Positions 24,010-31,660 of a stretch of DNA of 64,000 nucleotides are shown piece by piece. A program made the translations under genes and the position numbers. The notes beneath the pieces were generated by a model. The model was not told the origin of the DNA, made no database searches, and worked only from the letters and a program-made list of their open reading frames with translations. This stretch comes from Kitasatospora sp. NBC_01266. GTDB taxonomy: Bacteria > Actinomycetota > Actinomycetes > Streptomycetales > Streptomycetaceae. The stretch's first letter is position 1; each line of letters begins with the position of its first letter. The stretch lies in assembly GCF_036242395.1 (NCBI RefSeq), contig NZ_CP108458.1, forward strand, positions 4,836,001-4,900,000, in the 5' to 3' direction.

Positions 24010-24975
24010 CTACTCGTCCAGGTGGGCGAGCATCAGGTTGGGGTCCTCGGCGGTGAGGTAGGCCGCGCTCATCACGTAGACGGTGTGGCCGCGCAGTGCG
24101 ATCGAGGTGGGGTTCTGCAGGCCGTCGGCCGGGGTCAGCACGATGGAGTGGGTGCCGTCGGGCTGGACCAGGGCGACCTCGCCGGGGGCGTTGAGGGCGG
24201 CCAGGAGCTGGTCGCCGTGGCCGGTGAAGGCGAAGTCGTCGATGCCGGTCAGGCCGGTGGCCTCGGTGCGGACCGTGCCGGCCCGGCCGCCGGGCAGGAT
24301 CGGGATGCGCAGGACGGTGCCCCGGTCCAGGTTGGTGGCCCAGACGGCCCCGTTGTGGACCTTCAGGCCGTTGGCGCCGAGGAATCCGGTGGCGGCCAGC
24401 TCGGGGGCGGTGGACCAGGCGGTGGCGGTGCCGCCGCTGGTCGGCACGCTCCAGATGGTGCCGAGCACCGAGTCGGTGACGTAGAGGGTGTGGGTGCGCG
24501 CGTCCAGGGCCAGGCCGTTGGGCAGGCCGTCGGCGGGCAGCGCGGCGATCCGCTGCGGGGTGCCGCCGGGGCGCAGCCGCCAGACGCCGGTGAGGTCGGG
24601 CGTGCCGGTGGCGTAGAGGAAGTACAGGGTGCCGTCCTGGGCGCGGACGATGCCGACGGTGAGCGGGAAGCCCAGGGCCGGGGTGTGCACGCCGCCGTCG
24701 GCGGGCGCGGGCATGGTGGCCAGGATCCGGACGGTGCCGTTGCGGGTGACCTCGGCGACCTGGCGGCCCTTGGCGAAGGTGACGTACGCGGCGCCGCCCG
24801 GCGCCAGCGCGATGTTCTCCGGGGTCTGGCCCTTGGCCAGGTCGAAGTGCACGGCGATCCGCGCGTCGCCCAGCGGCGTACTGGCGGCCGACGCCGACGC
24901 CGGGGTGAGGGTGGTGACGACGGCGGCGACCAGTGCGGCGGCCGAAACGGCGGTCCTGGAGAGCTTCTTGAGCAT
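24010..24975 (-). CDS. Secreted SMP-30/NHL-type beta-propeller protein
   Basis: A 321-aa protein with a signal peptide (SRTAVSAAALVAAVVTTLTP, cleavage after ASA). Repeated blades include GLPNGLALDARTHTLYVTD, TGFLGANGLKVHNGAVWATN and PTSIALRGHTVYVMS, as in gluconolactonase/SMP-30-like propellers. Such folds hydrolyse lactones or bind ligands; no specific catalytic set is certain here. The Shine-Dalgarno gaaggaa is strong. It is 16 nt downstream of the XRE regulator gene on the same strand, forming a two-gene operon. Confidence 0.82.
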   Translation of the reverse strand: MLKKLSRTAVSAAALVAAVVTTLTPASASAASTPLGDARIAVHFDLAKGQTPENIALAPGGAAYVTFAKGRQVAEVTRNGTVRILATMPAPADGGVHTPALGFPLTVGIVRAQDGTLYFLYATGTPDLTGVWRLRPGGTPQRIAALPADGLPNGLALDARTHTLYVTDSVLGTIWSVPTSGGTATAWSTAPELAATGFLGANGLKVHNGAVWATNLDRGTVLRIPILPGGRAGTVRTEATGLTGIDDFAFTGHGDQLLAALNAPGEVALVQPDGTHSIVLTPADGLQNPTSIALRGHTVYVMSAAYLTAEDPNLMLAHLDE

Positions 24976-24991
24976 GGTTCCTTCTTCTGGG

Positions 24992-25885
24992 TCAGTGGGT
25001 GTTGACCGGAGTCCCGACTGGAGCGGTGTCGTGGGTGATGAGTTGGGCGAGCAGGGCCAGCGCGGCCTGTGAGGGCGAGCCGGCCGCCGTGGTGCCGACC
25101 AGGATGTCCGGGCCGGGGCCGTGGCTCAGGGTCTGCTGGGTGACGGTCAGCGGGCCGACCAGCGGGTGCCGCATCCCGTACGTGGCGATGTGGCCGGCCT
25201 TGACCCGGTGGTCGGCCCACATGGTGGCGAACTCCGGGCTCTTCGAGCTCAGTTCGCCGATCAGCGCGTGCAGCGCCGGGTCGTCCGGGTACTGTCCCGC
25301 CCGCAGTCGCAGCGTCCCGACGGCCGCTCTGGCCTTGCTCGGCCAGTCCGCGTACAGCTCGCGGGTGTGCGAGTCGAGGAACACCAGCCGTGCCATGGCG
25401 GGGCGTTCGGCCGGCCGGTCCGGGGCGTCGGGGTGCAGGTGCCCGGCGAACAGCGCGTGGCCCAGGCGGTTCCACGCCAGCACGTCACTGCGGCGGCCGA
25501 CCACGATCGCCGGCAGGTCCGGCATCCCGTCCAGCAGTTGGCGGGCCGCCTCGACCACTCGCTCCGGGCCGGGCCGCCTGCCCCGGCCGCGAGGCTGGCG
25601 CGCGTTGGCCAGGTCGTGCAGGTGTCGCCGCTCCGACTCGTCGAGCCGCAGCGCGCGGGCGATCGCGTCCAGCACCTGGGGCGAGGCGTTGAGCGAGTGC
25701 CCCTGCTCCAGCCGGGTGTAGTACGAGGCGCTCACGCCGGCCAGCAGCGCCAACTCCTCGCGCCGCAGCCCCGGAACCCGTCGCCGCTCCCCGTAGGTGG
25801 GCACCCCGGCCTCCTCGGGCCGCAGTTGGGAGCGCCGCGCCTGGAGGAAGTCGCCGAGCCGCACGGTTCGCGCTGTTGCGTTCAT
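24992..25885 (-). CDS. XRE-family regulator with MmyB-like ligand-binding domain
   Basis: A 297-aa protein. The N-terminal helix-turn-helix (residues about 12-80) includes RVPGLRREELALLAGVSASY and YTRLEQGHSLNASPQVLDAI. The C-terminal domain (AIVVGRRSDVLAWNRLGHAL, FLDSHTRELYADW) is the MmyB-like domain with a PAS-like fold that binds small ligands. ATG 25885 gives the usual start (MNATARTVRLGDFLQARR); upstream in-frame codons are not conserved-looking. It is the first gene of an operon with the beta-propeller gene and may be autoregulated. Confidence 0.9.
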   Translation of the reverse strand: MNATARTVRLGDFLQARRSQLRPEEAGVPTYGERRRVPGLRREELALLAGVSASYYTRLEQGHSLNASPQVLDAIARALRLDESERRHLHDLANARQPRGRGRRPGPERVVEAARQLLDGMPDLPAIVVGRRSDVLAWNRLGHALFAGHLHPDAPDRPAERPAMARLVFLDSHTRELYADWPSKARAAVGTLRLRAGQYPDDPALHALIGELSSKSPEFATMWADHRVKAGHIATYGMRHPLVGPLTVTQQTLSHGPGPDILVGTTAAGSPSQAALALLAQLITHDTAPVGTPVNTH

Positions 25886-26011
25886 GCGTCGAGTATTGGC
25901 CGAAGGTGAGCGGTACTGCCTGCCACTGTCGGGGATAGGCAGCACATGCGGGACGCCCGCCGGCGGGAGCGCGGCGGGCGTAGGGGAGGTCGGAATGGCC
26001 GACTTCCGGTG

Positions 26012-26218
26012 TTAGGTGGCGGTGCCCGGTGGCCGGATCGCCTGGGCGAGGCGGAGGACCTCGATCGGGAGCAGCGGGCGGAACTGGACCAGGACGGTTC
26101 CGGCGGGGGTGATCCGCCAGCCGCTGGAGAGGTCGGGGATGTCGACCTCCGCGTCGTCCAGGGCGGTGGTCAACTCGTCGAGGGCGGAGGCGGCTTGACG
26201 GTGGGCGCGGAGGTTCAT
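26012..26218 (-). CDS. Small hypothetical protein, 68 aa
   Basis: It starts at ATG 26218, overlapping the stop of the upstream gene by 4 nt (ATGA). The sequence is an amphipathic helix (HRQAASALDELTTALDD) followed by strand-like VLVQFRPLLPIEVLRLAQAI. There is no recognised domain. Together with the preceding 107-aa gene it forms a coupled pair next to a DUF397 gene, the type of neighbourhood usually linked to XRE/DUF397 regulators. Confidence 0.65.
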   Translation of the reverse strand: MNLRAHRQAASALDELTTALDDAEVDIPDLSSGWRITPAGTVLVQFRPLLPIEVLRLAQAIRPPGTAT

Positions 26219-26538
26219 CGCGCGCTCACCAGCCACTTGGCGTCGACCTCCCACTCCGGGCCGCCGCGTTCGGGGCGCAGGTAGACGAGTTGGCCGGTGC
26301 GGTCCATGAAGACGCCGGTCCGCCGGTTGAGCGTGTCGTGGACCAACTCGCCGTGTCTGGCGGGGGAGTAGGGGTGCTCGGGCGGCTTCACAGTGCCGTC
26401 GTCGCGGACCGTGGGGTAGGCGGGCGCGAGTCGGAGCAGCGCTTCGGGGCGGCCCCCGCAGTCGGCCGGGCACTCGCACGAGGGGAGGCTGCGGTCGAAG
26501 ACGGGAGGTGGGGGTGCGTAAGTCTGATGATCAGTCAT
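26215..26538 (-). CDS. Hypothetical protein with CxC...C motif, 107 aa
   Basis: It starts at ATG 26538 (MTDHQTYAPPPP) with a GGAGAG Shine-Dalgarno. The N terminus is Pro-rich. A small Cys cluster, SCECPADCGG, lies near residues 20-29. The rest (HDTLNRRTGVFMDRTGQLVY and PEWEVDAKWL) looks like a compact beta-rich domain. The family is not recognised. It is coupled to the 68-aa gene and divergent from the DUF397 gene. Confidence 0.7.
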   Translation of the reverse strand: MTDHQTYAPPPPVFDRSLPSCECPADCGGRPEALLRLAPAYPTVRDDGTVKPPEHPYSPARHGELVHDTLNRRTGVFMDRTGQLVYLRPERGGPEWEVDAKWLVSAR

Positions 26539-26663
26539 ATCTGACTCTCCGTGCGCTTGCTGGGGGCGAATCTCACGATCCGTGTACCTAGCGTGGCGCT
26601 GTGCAGCTGGCATCGCCAGGGGGGAAGCCTTCAATCGGCCAGGTCTTGAACGAAGGAGTGGCC

Positions 26664-26915
26664 ATGCCGGCTCCGAAAGAACTTGATCCCACCGGGGTAC
26701 CTATGGGAACTGCCACCCCTGACCTGAGCGCTGCGGTGTGGCGCAAGTCCAGCCACAGCGGCACGACGCAGAACGACTGCGTCGAGGTCGCCACCGGCTT
26801 CCCCGGCCTCCTCCCCGTGCGCGACTCCAAGGACCCCGCAGGTCCCGCCCTGGTCTTCCCCGCAGCCGCGTTCGCCGCCTTCGTCACCCATGTCAAGCGC
26901 GGCGATCTGGCATGA
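26664..26915 (+). CDS. DUF397 domain protein
   Basis: An 83-aa protein with the DUF397 pattern: AVWRKSSHSG, then NDCVEVATGF, then LPVRDSKDPAGPALVFPAAA. GAAGGAG lies upstream of ATG 26664. In streptomycetes DUF397 proteins usually sit beside an XRE/DUF5753 regulator, forming BldB/AbaA-WhiJ-like pairs that modulate development. No such regulator adjoins this copy; the nearest XRE gene is 780 bp away and of a different subtype. Confidence 0.9.
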   Translation: MPAPKELDPTGVPMGTATPDLSAAVWRKSSHSGTTQNDCVEVATGFPGLLPVRDSKDPAGPALVFPAAAFAAFVTHVKRGDLA

Positions 26916-26919
26916 CGAA

Positions 26920-26957
26920 GTCCCCGGAGCCACGCCCTGGCGGGTGACTCCGAGGAC
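26920..26957. terminator. Imperfect hairpin after the DUF397 gene
   Basis: Ten-bp arms gtccccggag and ctccgaggac, with one wobble, enclose an 18-nt loop between the convergent DUF397 and DinB genes. Confidence 0.5.
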
Positions 26958-26971
26958 CTCGTGAAGGCTGG

Positions 26972-27481
26972 TCAGCCCATCGTCTTCTGACCGTCGATGG
27001 CCTCGCGGATGATGTCGGCGTGGCCCGCGTGCTGGGCGGTCTCGGCGATGACGTGCAGCAGCACGCGCCGCACCGACCAGCTGGCGCCGGGCTCGAACCA
27101 CGGGGCCTCGGGCAGCGGGTGACTCTCGTTCAGGTCCGCCTGGGAGGACAGCAGGCCGTCGGTCTGCTTCGCCACGGCGTCGTACTCGGCCAGCAGCTCG
27201 GCCAGCGTCTCGCCGGGCTCCATGCGGAAGCTGGCCAGGTGGTCCTCGAAACCGCCGGTCATCGCGCTGGCGCCGTGCCGCGTGAAGTCGAACCAGCGCT
27301 TCTCGACGCGCGTCACGTGCTTGATCAGCCCGGCCAGGCAGAGCGCGCTCGGGGTCGGCGTGAGCGCGGCCTGCTCGTCGGTCAGGCCCTGCGCGGTGTA
27401 GCGCAGGAAGTTGCGGTGCTTGTCCAGCGTGGCCAGCAGGTCGGCGTGCTCGCCGGTGATGGTGTTCTCGGTCGCGGTCAT
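26972..27481 (-). CDS. DinB-family protein (intact copy)
   Basis: A 169-aa DinB/YfiT-like four-helix protein. Family features are TITGEHADLLATLDKHRNFL, KHVTRVEKRWFD and LLHVIAETAQHAGHADIIRE, giving the usual metal-binding His triad (His in KHV..., LLHVIAE and QHAGH). Many actinobacterial members use mycothiol as thiol cofactor. The Shine-Dalgarno is ggagagg. A second copy, truncated at both ends, lies at 29478-29798 on the same strand. Confidence 0.88.
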   Translation of the reverse strand: MTATENTITGEHADLLATLDKHRNFLRYTAQGLTDEQAALTPTPSALCLAGLIKHVTRVEKRWFDFTRHGASAMTGGFEDHLASFRMEPGETLAELLAEYDAVAKQTDGLLSSQADLNESHPLPEAPWFEPGASWSVRRVLLHVIAETAQHAGHADIIREAIDGQKTMG

Positions 27482-27604
27482 GATTTTCGGCCTCTCCTCG
27501 TCGTTGTTCCGGGCCCTTCACGGAAGACGTTACGAGGCGTAGAGGACAGGGACTGTCCGCAATCGCCGGTGAGTTTCGGCGAGCTGACCTGATCCCGCCG
27601 CTCC

Positions 27605-27634
27605 CCGACCCCCGAGAGTGCCCCCGGGGGTCGG
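27605..27634 (-). terminator. Hairpin terminator after the alpha/beta hydrolase
   Basis: A perfect 10-bp stem (ccgacccccg / cgggggtcgg) with a 10-nt loop lies 18 nt past the hydrolase stop codon. Confidence 0.75.
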
Positions 27635-27651
27635 TTCCGCGGCTGCGCGCC

Positions 27652-28908
27652 CTATGCCCGGCGGGCGTCGGTGATCAGGGCGGGGGTGGTGCCGAGCCAC
27701 CAGGTGGGGTTGGCGGTGCCGTCGGTGGTGCGGCCGTCGCTGTGGACGTAGTGCCGCACATCGCGGCCCGGCTCGGCGAACTCGCCGTTCAGGGCGCGCT
27801 CGACCCACTCGGCGCCGAACCGGAAGACCTCGGCGGCGGCGCCGCCCAGCGGGTGGAACTCGTTCTCGTAGACGCGCATCTCCTTGGGTGCGCGGACCCG
27901 CTCGTAGTTGGCCAGTGCCTGCTCCAGCACGGTGAGTTCGTCGAACTCGCCGATGCCGTAGAGGACCGGGCAGGTGATCTCCTGGACCAGGTCGCCCAGC
28001 GGCATCCGGGCGACCAGCTCCGAGTCGAAGGCGTCCTCGTCGGTGTAGCCGGCCATGAACATGTAGTTGTTCTTGAAGGTCGGCTGGGCGCGCTCGAAGA
28101 TGGTGCTGAAGTCGCCGGTGACGGCCTCGAAGGCGGCCAGCGCGGCCAGGCGGCGGTCGGTGGCGGCGGCGCGCGAGCCCCAGTAGCCGCTCATCGAGAT
28201 GCCGAACATGCCGATCCGGGCCGCGTCGACCTCGGGCAGCGAGGCCAGGTGGTCGATGTAGCGGCTGATCGCGCGCTCGTAGTTGGTGAGGTCGACGGTC
28301 AGCCCGTTGGCCCGGCTCTCGCCCTGGCCCGGACCCTCGATGGACAGGGCCACGATGCCGCGCGAGGTGTAGTACCGCTCGGCCGCGTAGATGTAGTCCT
28401 CCTTGATCATGTCCATCCCCGGGCCGAGGATCACCGCGGGGGCGTTGCGGACCTCGCCGGCCGGCAGGTGCAGCAGGGCGAAGATCTGCTTGCCCTCGAA
28501 GTCGAGGACGACGCGGCGCACCCGGTTGTCGCGCAGCGCGCCCAGCCGCTCGACGCAGTGGTTGGCGTGCTCGCGGAAGGCGAGCTTGCGCGGGTCGGTG
28601 GCGTCGAAGATCGAGTACTGCGCGCGGCCCCACATCACCGAGGCGCGCACGTACAGGTCGGCGGCGGTCTGGGCGAAGCCGCCGCGCTCGTGGTGGGCGG
28701 CGCGCTCCTCGGCCTGGCCGGCGATGGTGGCCCACGCCTTGGGCAGCATCACGCCGCTCTGCACCAGGTCGAAGACCTTGTCGAAGTCGGTGTGGTCGTG
28801 GCCCAACTGCTCCAGGGTGCCCTTGGCCTGGGGGTGCAGGGCGTCGAAGCCGCCCTGGGCGAGGGCGATGTCCAGGGCCCAGCTCTGGCCGGTGGAACGA
28901 ACAGTCAT
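27652..28908 (-). CDS. Alpha/beta hydrolase of the FrsA / dihydroxypseudooxynicotine-hydrolase type
   Basis: A 418-aa protein. The C-terminal alpha/beta-hydrolase domain has the oxyanion region VILGPGMDMIKED, the nucleophile elbow FGISMSGYWG (Ser between Met and Gly), a candidate acid in GIGEFDELTVL, and the catalytic His in YENEFHPLGG. The N-terminal helical domain (QAEERAAHHERGGFAQTAAD) matches C-C bond hydrolases such as 2,6-dihydroxypseudooxynicotine hydrolase. ATG 28908 with GAGGGG upstream is chosen; an in-frame ATG 28968 lies inside the operator palindrome. It is divergent from marR with a shared operator, so it is probably induced by the substrate. Confidence 0.85.
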   Translation of the reverse strand: MTVRSTGQSWALDIALAQGGFDALHPQAKGTLEQLGHDHTDFDKVFDLVQSGVMLPKAWATIAGQAEERAAHHERGGFAQTAADLYVRASVMWGRAQYSIFDATDPRKLAFREHANHCVERLGALRDNRVRRVVLDFEGKQIFALLHLPAGEVRNAPAVILGPGMDMIKEDYIYAAERYYTSRGIVALSIEGPGQGESRANGLTVDLTNYERAISRYIDHLASLPEVDAARIGMFGISMSGYWGSRAAATDRRLAALAAFEAVTGDFSTIFERAQPTFKNNYMFMAGYTDEDAFDSELVARMPLGDLVQEITCPVLYGIGEFDELTVLEQALANYERVRAPKEMRVYENEFHPLGGAAAEVFRFGAEWVERALNGEFAEPGRDVRHYVHSDGRTTDGTANPTWWLGTTPALITDARRA

Positions 28909-28950
28909 GACAGGTTTCCCCTCTCGAGAAATGAACGGGTACCCGGCGTT

Positions 28951-28987
28951 GCCTAAGTACTTAATCATTAAGTACTTAGGCTAGGCT
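28951..28987. promoter_or_regulatory. 31-bp perfect palindrome and -10 box between hydrolase and marR
   Basis: Positions 28951-28981 form a perfect palindrome with 15-bp arms around a central C. Each half contains its own palindromic octamer AAGTACTT. A TAGGCT -10 for marR abuts it (28982-28987), so the operator covers the -35/spacer of marR and also lies just upstream of the hydrolase. Such AT-rich symmetric sites are typical MarR operators. Confidence 0.8.
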
Positions 28988-29028
28988 GGTTGTCAACTCA
29001 CCACCGCCCACACCACGGAGACCCGCCG

Positions 29029-29493
29029 ATGCCCGAACCGCAGCCCACCCCCGGCCCCACCCGCGACCAGGCCCTCGACCAACTGGCCCGCGCCGCCTAC
29101 AGCCTCAGCGCCGCCGACTCCCGCCTGCGCGGACGCGCCACCCGCACCCCCGGCGCGCTCTCCCTCACCCACGCCCGCGCCCTGCGCGTGCTGGCCGAGG
29201 CCGGCCCGCTGCCGATCGGCCAACTCGCCGCCGCCACCGAGACCACCGGGGCCGCCACCACCCAGCTGGTCAACGGCCTGGCCGCCGCCGGCTACGTCAG
29301 CCGCGAACGCCCGGCAGGCGACAAGCGGTCGGTCCTGGTCGCCCTCACCGACGCGGGCCGCCGCCGCCACGACGAGCGCCAGGCCGCGCTGACCCAGGCC
29401 CTCGATGCCGCACTCGCCCACCGCGATGTTCGGGCCTTGGACGTGGCGACTGACGTGCTGCGGCAGCTGGTTGCCATCTATGACGAGCTCTGA
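29029..29493 (+). CDS. MarR-family transcriptional regulator
   Basis: A 154-aa winged-helix protein: SLTHARALRVLAEAGPLPIG and QLAAATETTGAATTQLVNGL form the recognition region, and ERPAGDKRSVLVALTDAGR the wing. ATG 29029 has ggag 8 nt upstream; a longer in-frame start at 28990 is His/Pro-rich and unlikely. It probably represses itself and the divergent hydrolase through the 31-bp palindrome. Its 3' end overlaps the truncated DinB copy on the other strand. Confidence 0.9.
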   Translation: MPEPQPTPGPTRDQALDQLARAAYSLSAADSRLRGRATRTPGALSLTHARALRVLAEAGPLPIGQLAAATETTGAATTQLVNGLAAAGYVSRERPAGDKRSVLVALTDAGRRRHDERQAALTQALDAALAHRDVRALDVATDVLRQLVAIYDEL

Positions 29494-29798
29494 GCGAGCC
29501 GCGACGCGTACCAGGCGGTCTCGGTGATGACGTGCAGCGGCACCCGCCGCGCCGAGCAGCGGGCGCCCTGCTCGAACCAAGGCGGCTCGGGCAGCGGGTG
29601 GCTCTCGTTCAGGTCCGCCCGCGAGGAGAGCAGGCCGTCGTTCTGCTTCGCCACGGCTTCGTACTCGGCCAGCAGCTTGGCCAGCGTCTCGCCGGGCTCC
29701 ATCCGGAGGCCGGCCAGGTGGTCCTCGAAGCCGCCGGTCATGGCGCCGGCGCCGTGCAGGGCGAAGTTGAACCACCGCTTCTTCGGGGGCGACAGCCC
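29478..29798 (-). pseudogene. Truncated second copy of the DinB-family gene
   Basis: The frame reads KKRWFNFALHGAGAMTGGFE and continues to SSRADLNESHPLPEPPWF, then diverges and stops (SRLAQSSS). It aligns without gaps to about residues 67-155 of the intact DinB protein, at roughly 85% amino-acid identity by eye. The N-terminal 60 residues, including the first His, are missing: the copy begins right after the Uma2 stop codon in the same frame. The last His-containing helix is also degraded. An internal ATG (29741) could start an 87-aa product, but activity is unlikely. Confidence 0.8.
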
Positions 29799-30359
29799 CT
29801 AGCGGCGCAGCGCGGCAGGGTCGAGGTTGAGCGGGAAAGGCTCGGTCAGGGCGGTGCTCTCGCCGATCTGGACCAGACGGTCGGTGTAGGCGCCGCGCTC
29901 AAGCTGGCCGAGGTAGAGGCGGGGAGTGGGTTCGAGTTCGAGTCGCCAGTAGTGCGGAATACCCGCAGCCGCATACAGGGCGGGCTTCATCTTCTTGTCG
30001 GTGACGCGAGTGGAGGGCGAGGCGATCTCGATGGCCACGACGATGCCGTGCGCGCTCAGCGTGGTGCCGGCATCAGCGGCGGCGTCGGCGTCCGCCACGA
30101 CCAGGTCGGGGATGAGCAGGCCGTCGGGAACGATGACGTTGACCGCCTCCAGCACCTCGAACGGTGCGCCGCACGCCTCGATGGCGGCGTCCAGGATCGC
30201 CCAGAGGCGGGAGCTGGCCCGCTGGTGGGGAACGCCGGGGTTCGGGCTCATCAGGAGTGCTCCCCCGACCAGCTCGACACGATGGCGGGTGTCTTCGGGC
30301 AGAGCCAGGACGTCTTCCACGGTCCAGGGCCCGCTGTGGTCAGCGGTGGCAACGCTCAC
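29799..30359 (-). CDS. Uma2-family putative endonuclease
   Basis: A 186-aa protein. Hallmarks are WTVEDVLALPEDTRHRVELV, GALLMSPNPGVPHQRAS, LLIPDLVVADADAAAD and VVAIEIASPSTRVTDKKMK. The D...E-x-(A/S)...K set (PDLVVA, EIASPS, DKKMK) forms a PD-(D/E)xK-like site. Uma2 genes are abundant in actinomycetes and their target is unknown. GTG 30359 (VSVATADHSG) has AGGAGG 10 nt upstream; the open frame extends 8 codons further. The stop codon is directly followed, in frame, by the DinB fragment. Confidence 0.87.
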   Translation of the reverse strand: MSVATADHSGPWTVEDVLALPEDTRHRVELVGGALLMSPNPGVPHQRASSRLWAILDAAIEACGAPFEVLEAVNVIVPDGLLIPDLVVADADAAADAGTTLSAHGIVVAIEIASPSTRVTDKKMKPALYAAAGIPHYWRLELEPTPRLYLGQLERGAYTDRLVQIGESTALTEPFPLNLDPAALRR

Positions 30360-30609
30360 GGTCCTTTCACCTCCTCTTGGCACCCGCCCTCATTGTCCCT
30401 GGCGGGACGCTGGAGCGGTACCGGCACTCGGGTTGTTCGCCGAGGGACCCGGGGCTGAGTCGGGTCCGGCCCGCGCGCGGCGACCAGAGCGCTTCGCGTC
30501 CGCGTACCGGCGCCGACGAGCGGCAGCCTACAGCGGCAAAGCAGTTGATCACCGGCGCGCAGCTGCGGAACGATGATCGGATCGACGGCCCCCGACGGAC
30601 GGACCTCGC

Positions 30610-31536
30610 ATGCGAAGCGCTTCACAAGCAGGCCGCTCGTCGTTGGCCGACCTGCCGCTGCTCGCGGTGGCCGTGGTGTGGGGCTCCAGCTTCCTCGTGG
30701 TGAAGCATCTGGCCACGCCCGACACCGTGGTGGCGATGCTGGTCGTGCGGTTCGGCGTGGTGCTGCCGCTGTTCGGGGCGTTCGCCTGGCGCGGCCTGCG
30801 TGCGCTGCGGGCGGCGCAGTGGCGGGCGGGCGCGCTGCTCGGGGGGATCCTGGGCGGCATCTTCCTGCTGGAGACGTACGGGGCGGTGCACACCTCCGCC
30901 ACCAATGCCGGGCTGATCATCAGCCTGACGATGATCTTCACCCCGCTCGCCGAGAGCCTGGTCAGCCGCACCGCGATACCGCGCGCCTTCCTCGGCGCGG
31001 CGGCCCTCTCGCTGCTCGGCGTCGGCCTGCTGACCGAGGGCGCGGGGCTGCGGGCGCCCTCGCCCGGGGACCTGCTGGTGCTGGGCGCGGCCGTCCTGCG
31101 AACGGTGAACGTGCTGGCGATCTCGCGCGGCCGGGCCCTGCGCGGGGTCGACTCGGCCGCCCTGACCTGGGTGCAACTGGCTTTCGCCACCGCCGTGTTC
31201 ACCATCGTCAGCCCGTTCGCCGGGCCCGCGCCGTGGCGGGTGGCGGCGCACTGGTCGGCGGGCCAGTGGGGCCTGCTGCTCTATCTCGCGCTGCTCTGCA
31301 CGCTGTTCGCGTTCTTCGTCCAGATGTGGGCGGTGCGCGCCACCTCCCCCTCGCGGGTCAGCCTGCTGCTCGGCACCGAGCCACTCTGGGCGGCAGTCTG
31401 CGGCATCGCGCTCGGCGGCGACCGCCTCAACGCCGTGGCCCTGCTCGGCGGCCTGTTCGTCCTGCTCGGCACCGAGGCCGGCCGCCGCGCCGTCCTGCCG
31501 AGCGCCGAGCCGCTGCCCGAGTCCGTGCCGGCCTGA
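30610..31536 (+). CDS. EamA/DMT-superfamily transporter
   Basis: A 308-aa protein with ten hydrophobic segments and two EamA repeats: AVAVVWGSSFLVVKHL opens the first and LGAAVLRTVNVLAISRGR the second. LLLGTEPLWAAVCGIALGG is the typical TM9 region. Such proteins export metabolites or amino acids; the substrate is unknown. There is no clear Shine-Dalgarno before ATG 30610, which sits in a cgcatgcg palindrome. The stop codon begins a tandem-repeat tract. Confidence 0.88.
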   Translation: MRSASQAGRSSLADLPLLAVAVVWGSSFLVVKHLATPDTVVAMLVVRFGVVLPLFGAFAWRGLRALRAAQWRAGALLGGILGGIFLLETYGAVHTSATNAGLIISLTMIFTPLAESLVSRTAIPRAFLGAAALSLLGVGLLTEGAGLRAPSPGDLLVLGAAVLRTVNVLAISRGRALRGVDSAALTWVQLAFATAVFTIVSPFAGPAPWRVAAHWSAGQWGLLLYLALLCTLFAFFVQMWAVRATSPSRVSLLLGTEPLWAAVCGIALGGDRLNAVALLGGLFVLLGTEAGRRAVLPSAEPLPESVPA

Positions 31537-31602
31537 CGCCCACAGCCCGACGCCCACAGCCTGACGCCCACAGCCCGACGCCTCAGGCCGACGCCTCAGG
31601 CC
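31533..31602. repeat. Tandem repeats starting at the DMT transporter stop codon
   Basis: A degenerate 14-bp unit (tgacgcccacagcc / cgacgcccacagcc) occurs four times, the last copy partial, followed by two copies of cgacgcctcaggc. The first unit contains the TGA stop. The core tgacgcc resembles the 7-bp unit at 19266-19300. Confidence 0.75.
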
Positions 31603-31634
31603 GGACTCGTCCGCAGTGGCGCGGCTCCCGTTGT

Positions 31635-31660
31635 GCGCTTGTGAACCGGGGGTCAAGCGC
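31635..31660. terminator. Hairpin downstream of the DMT transporter
   Basis: Arms gcgcttg and caagcgc enclose a 12-nt loop about 100 nt after the stop. It may insulate the nuo promoter region. Confidence 0.5.
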
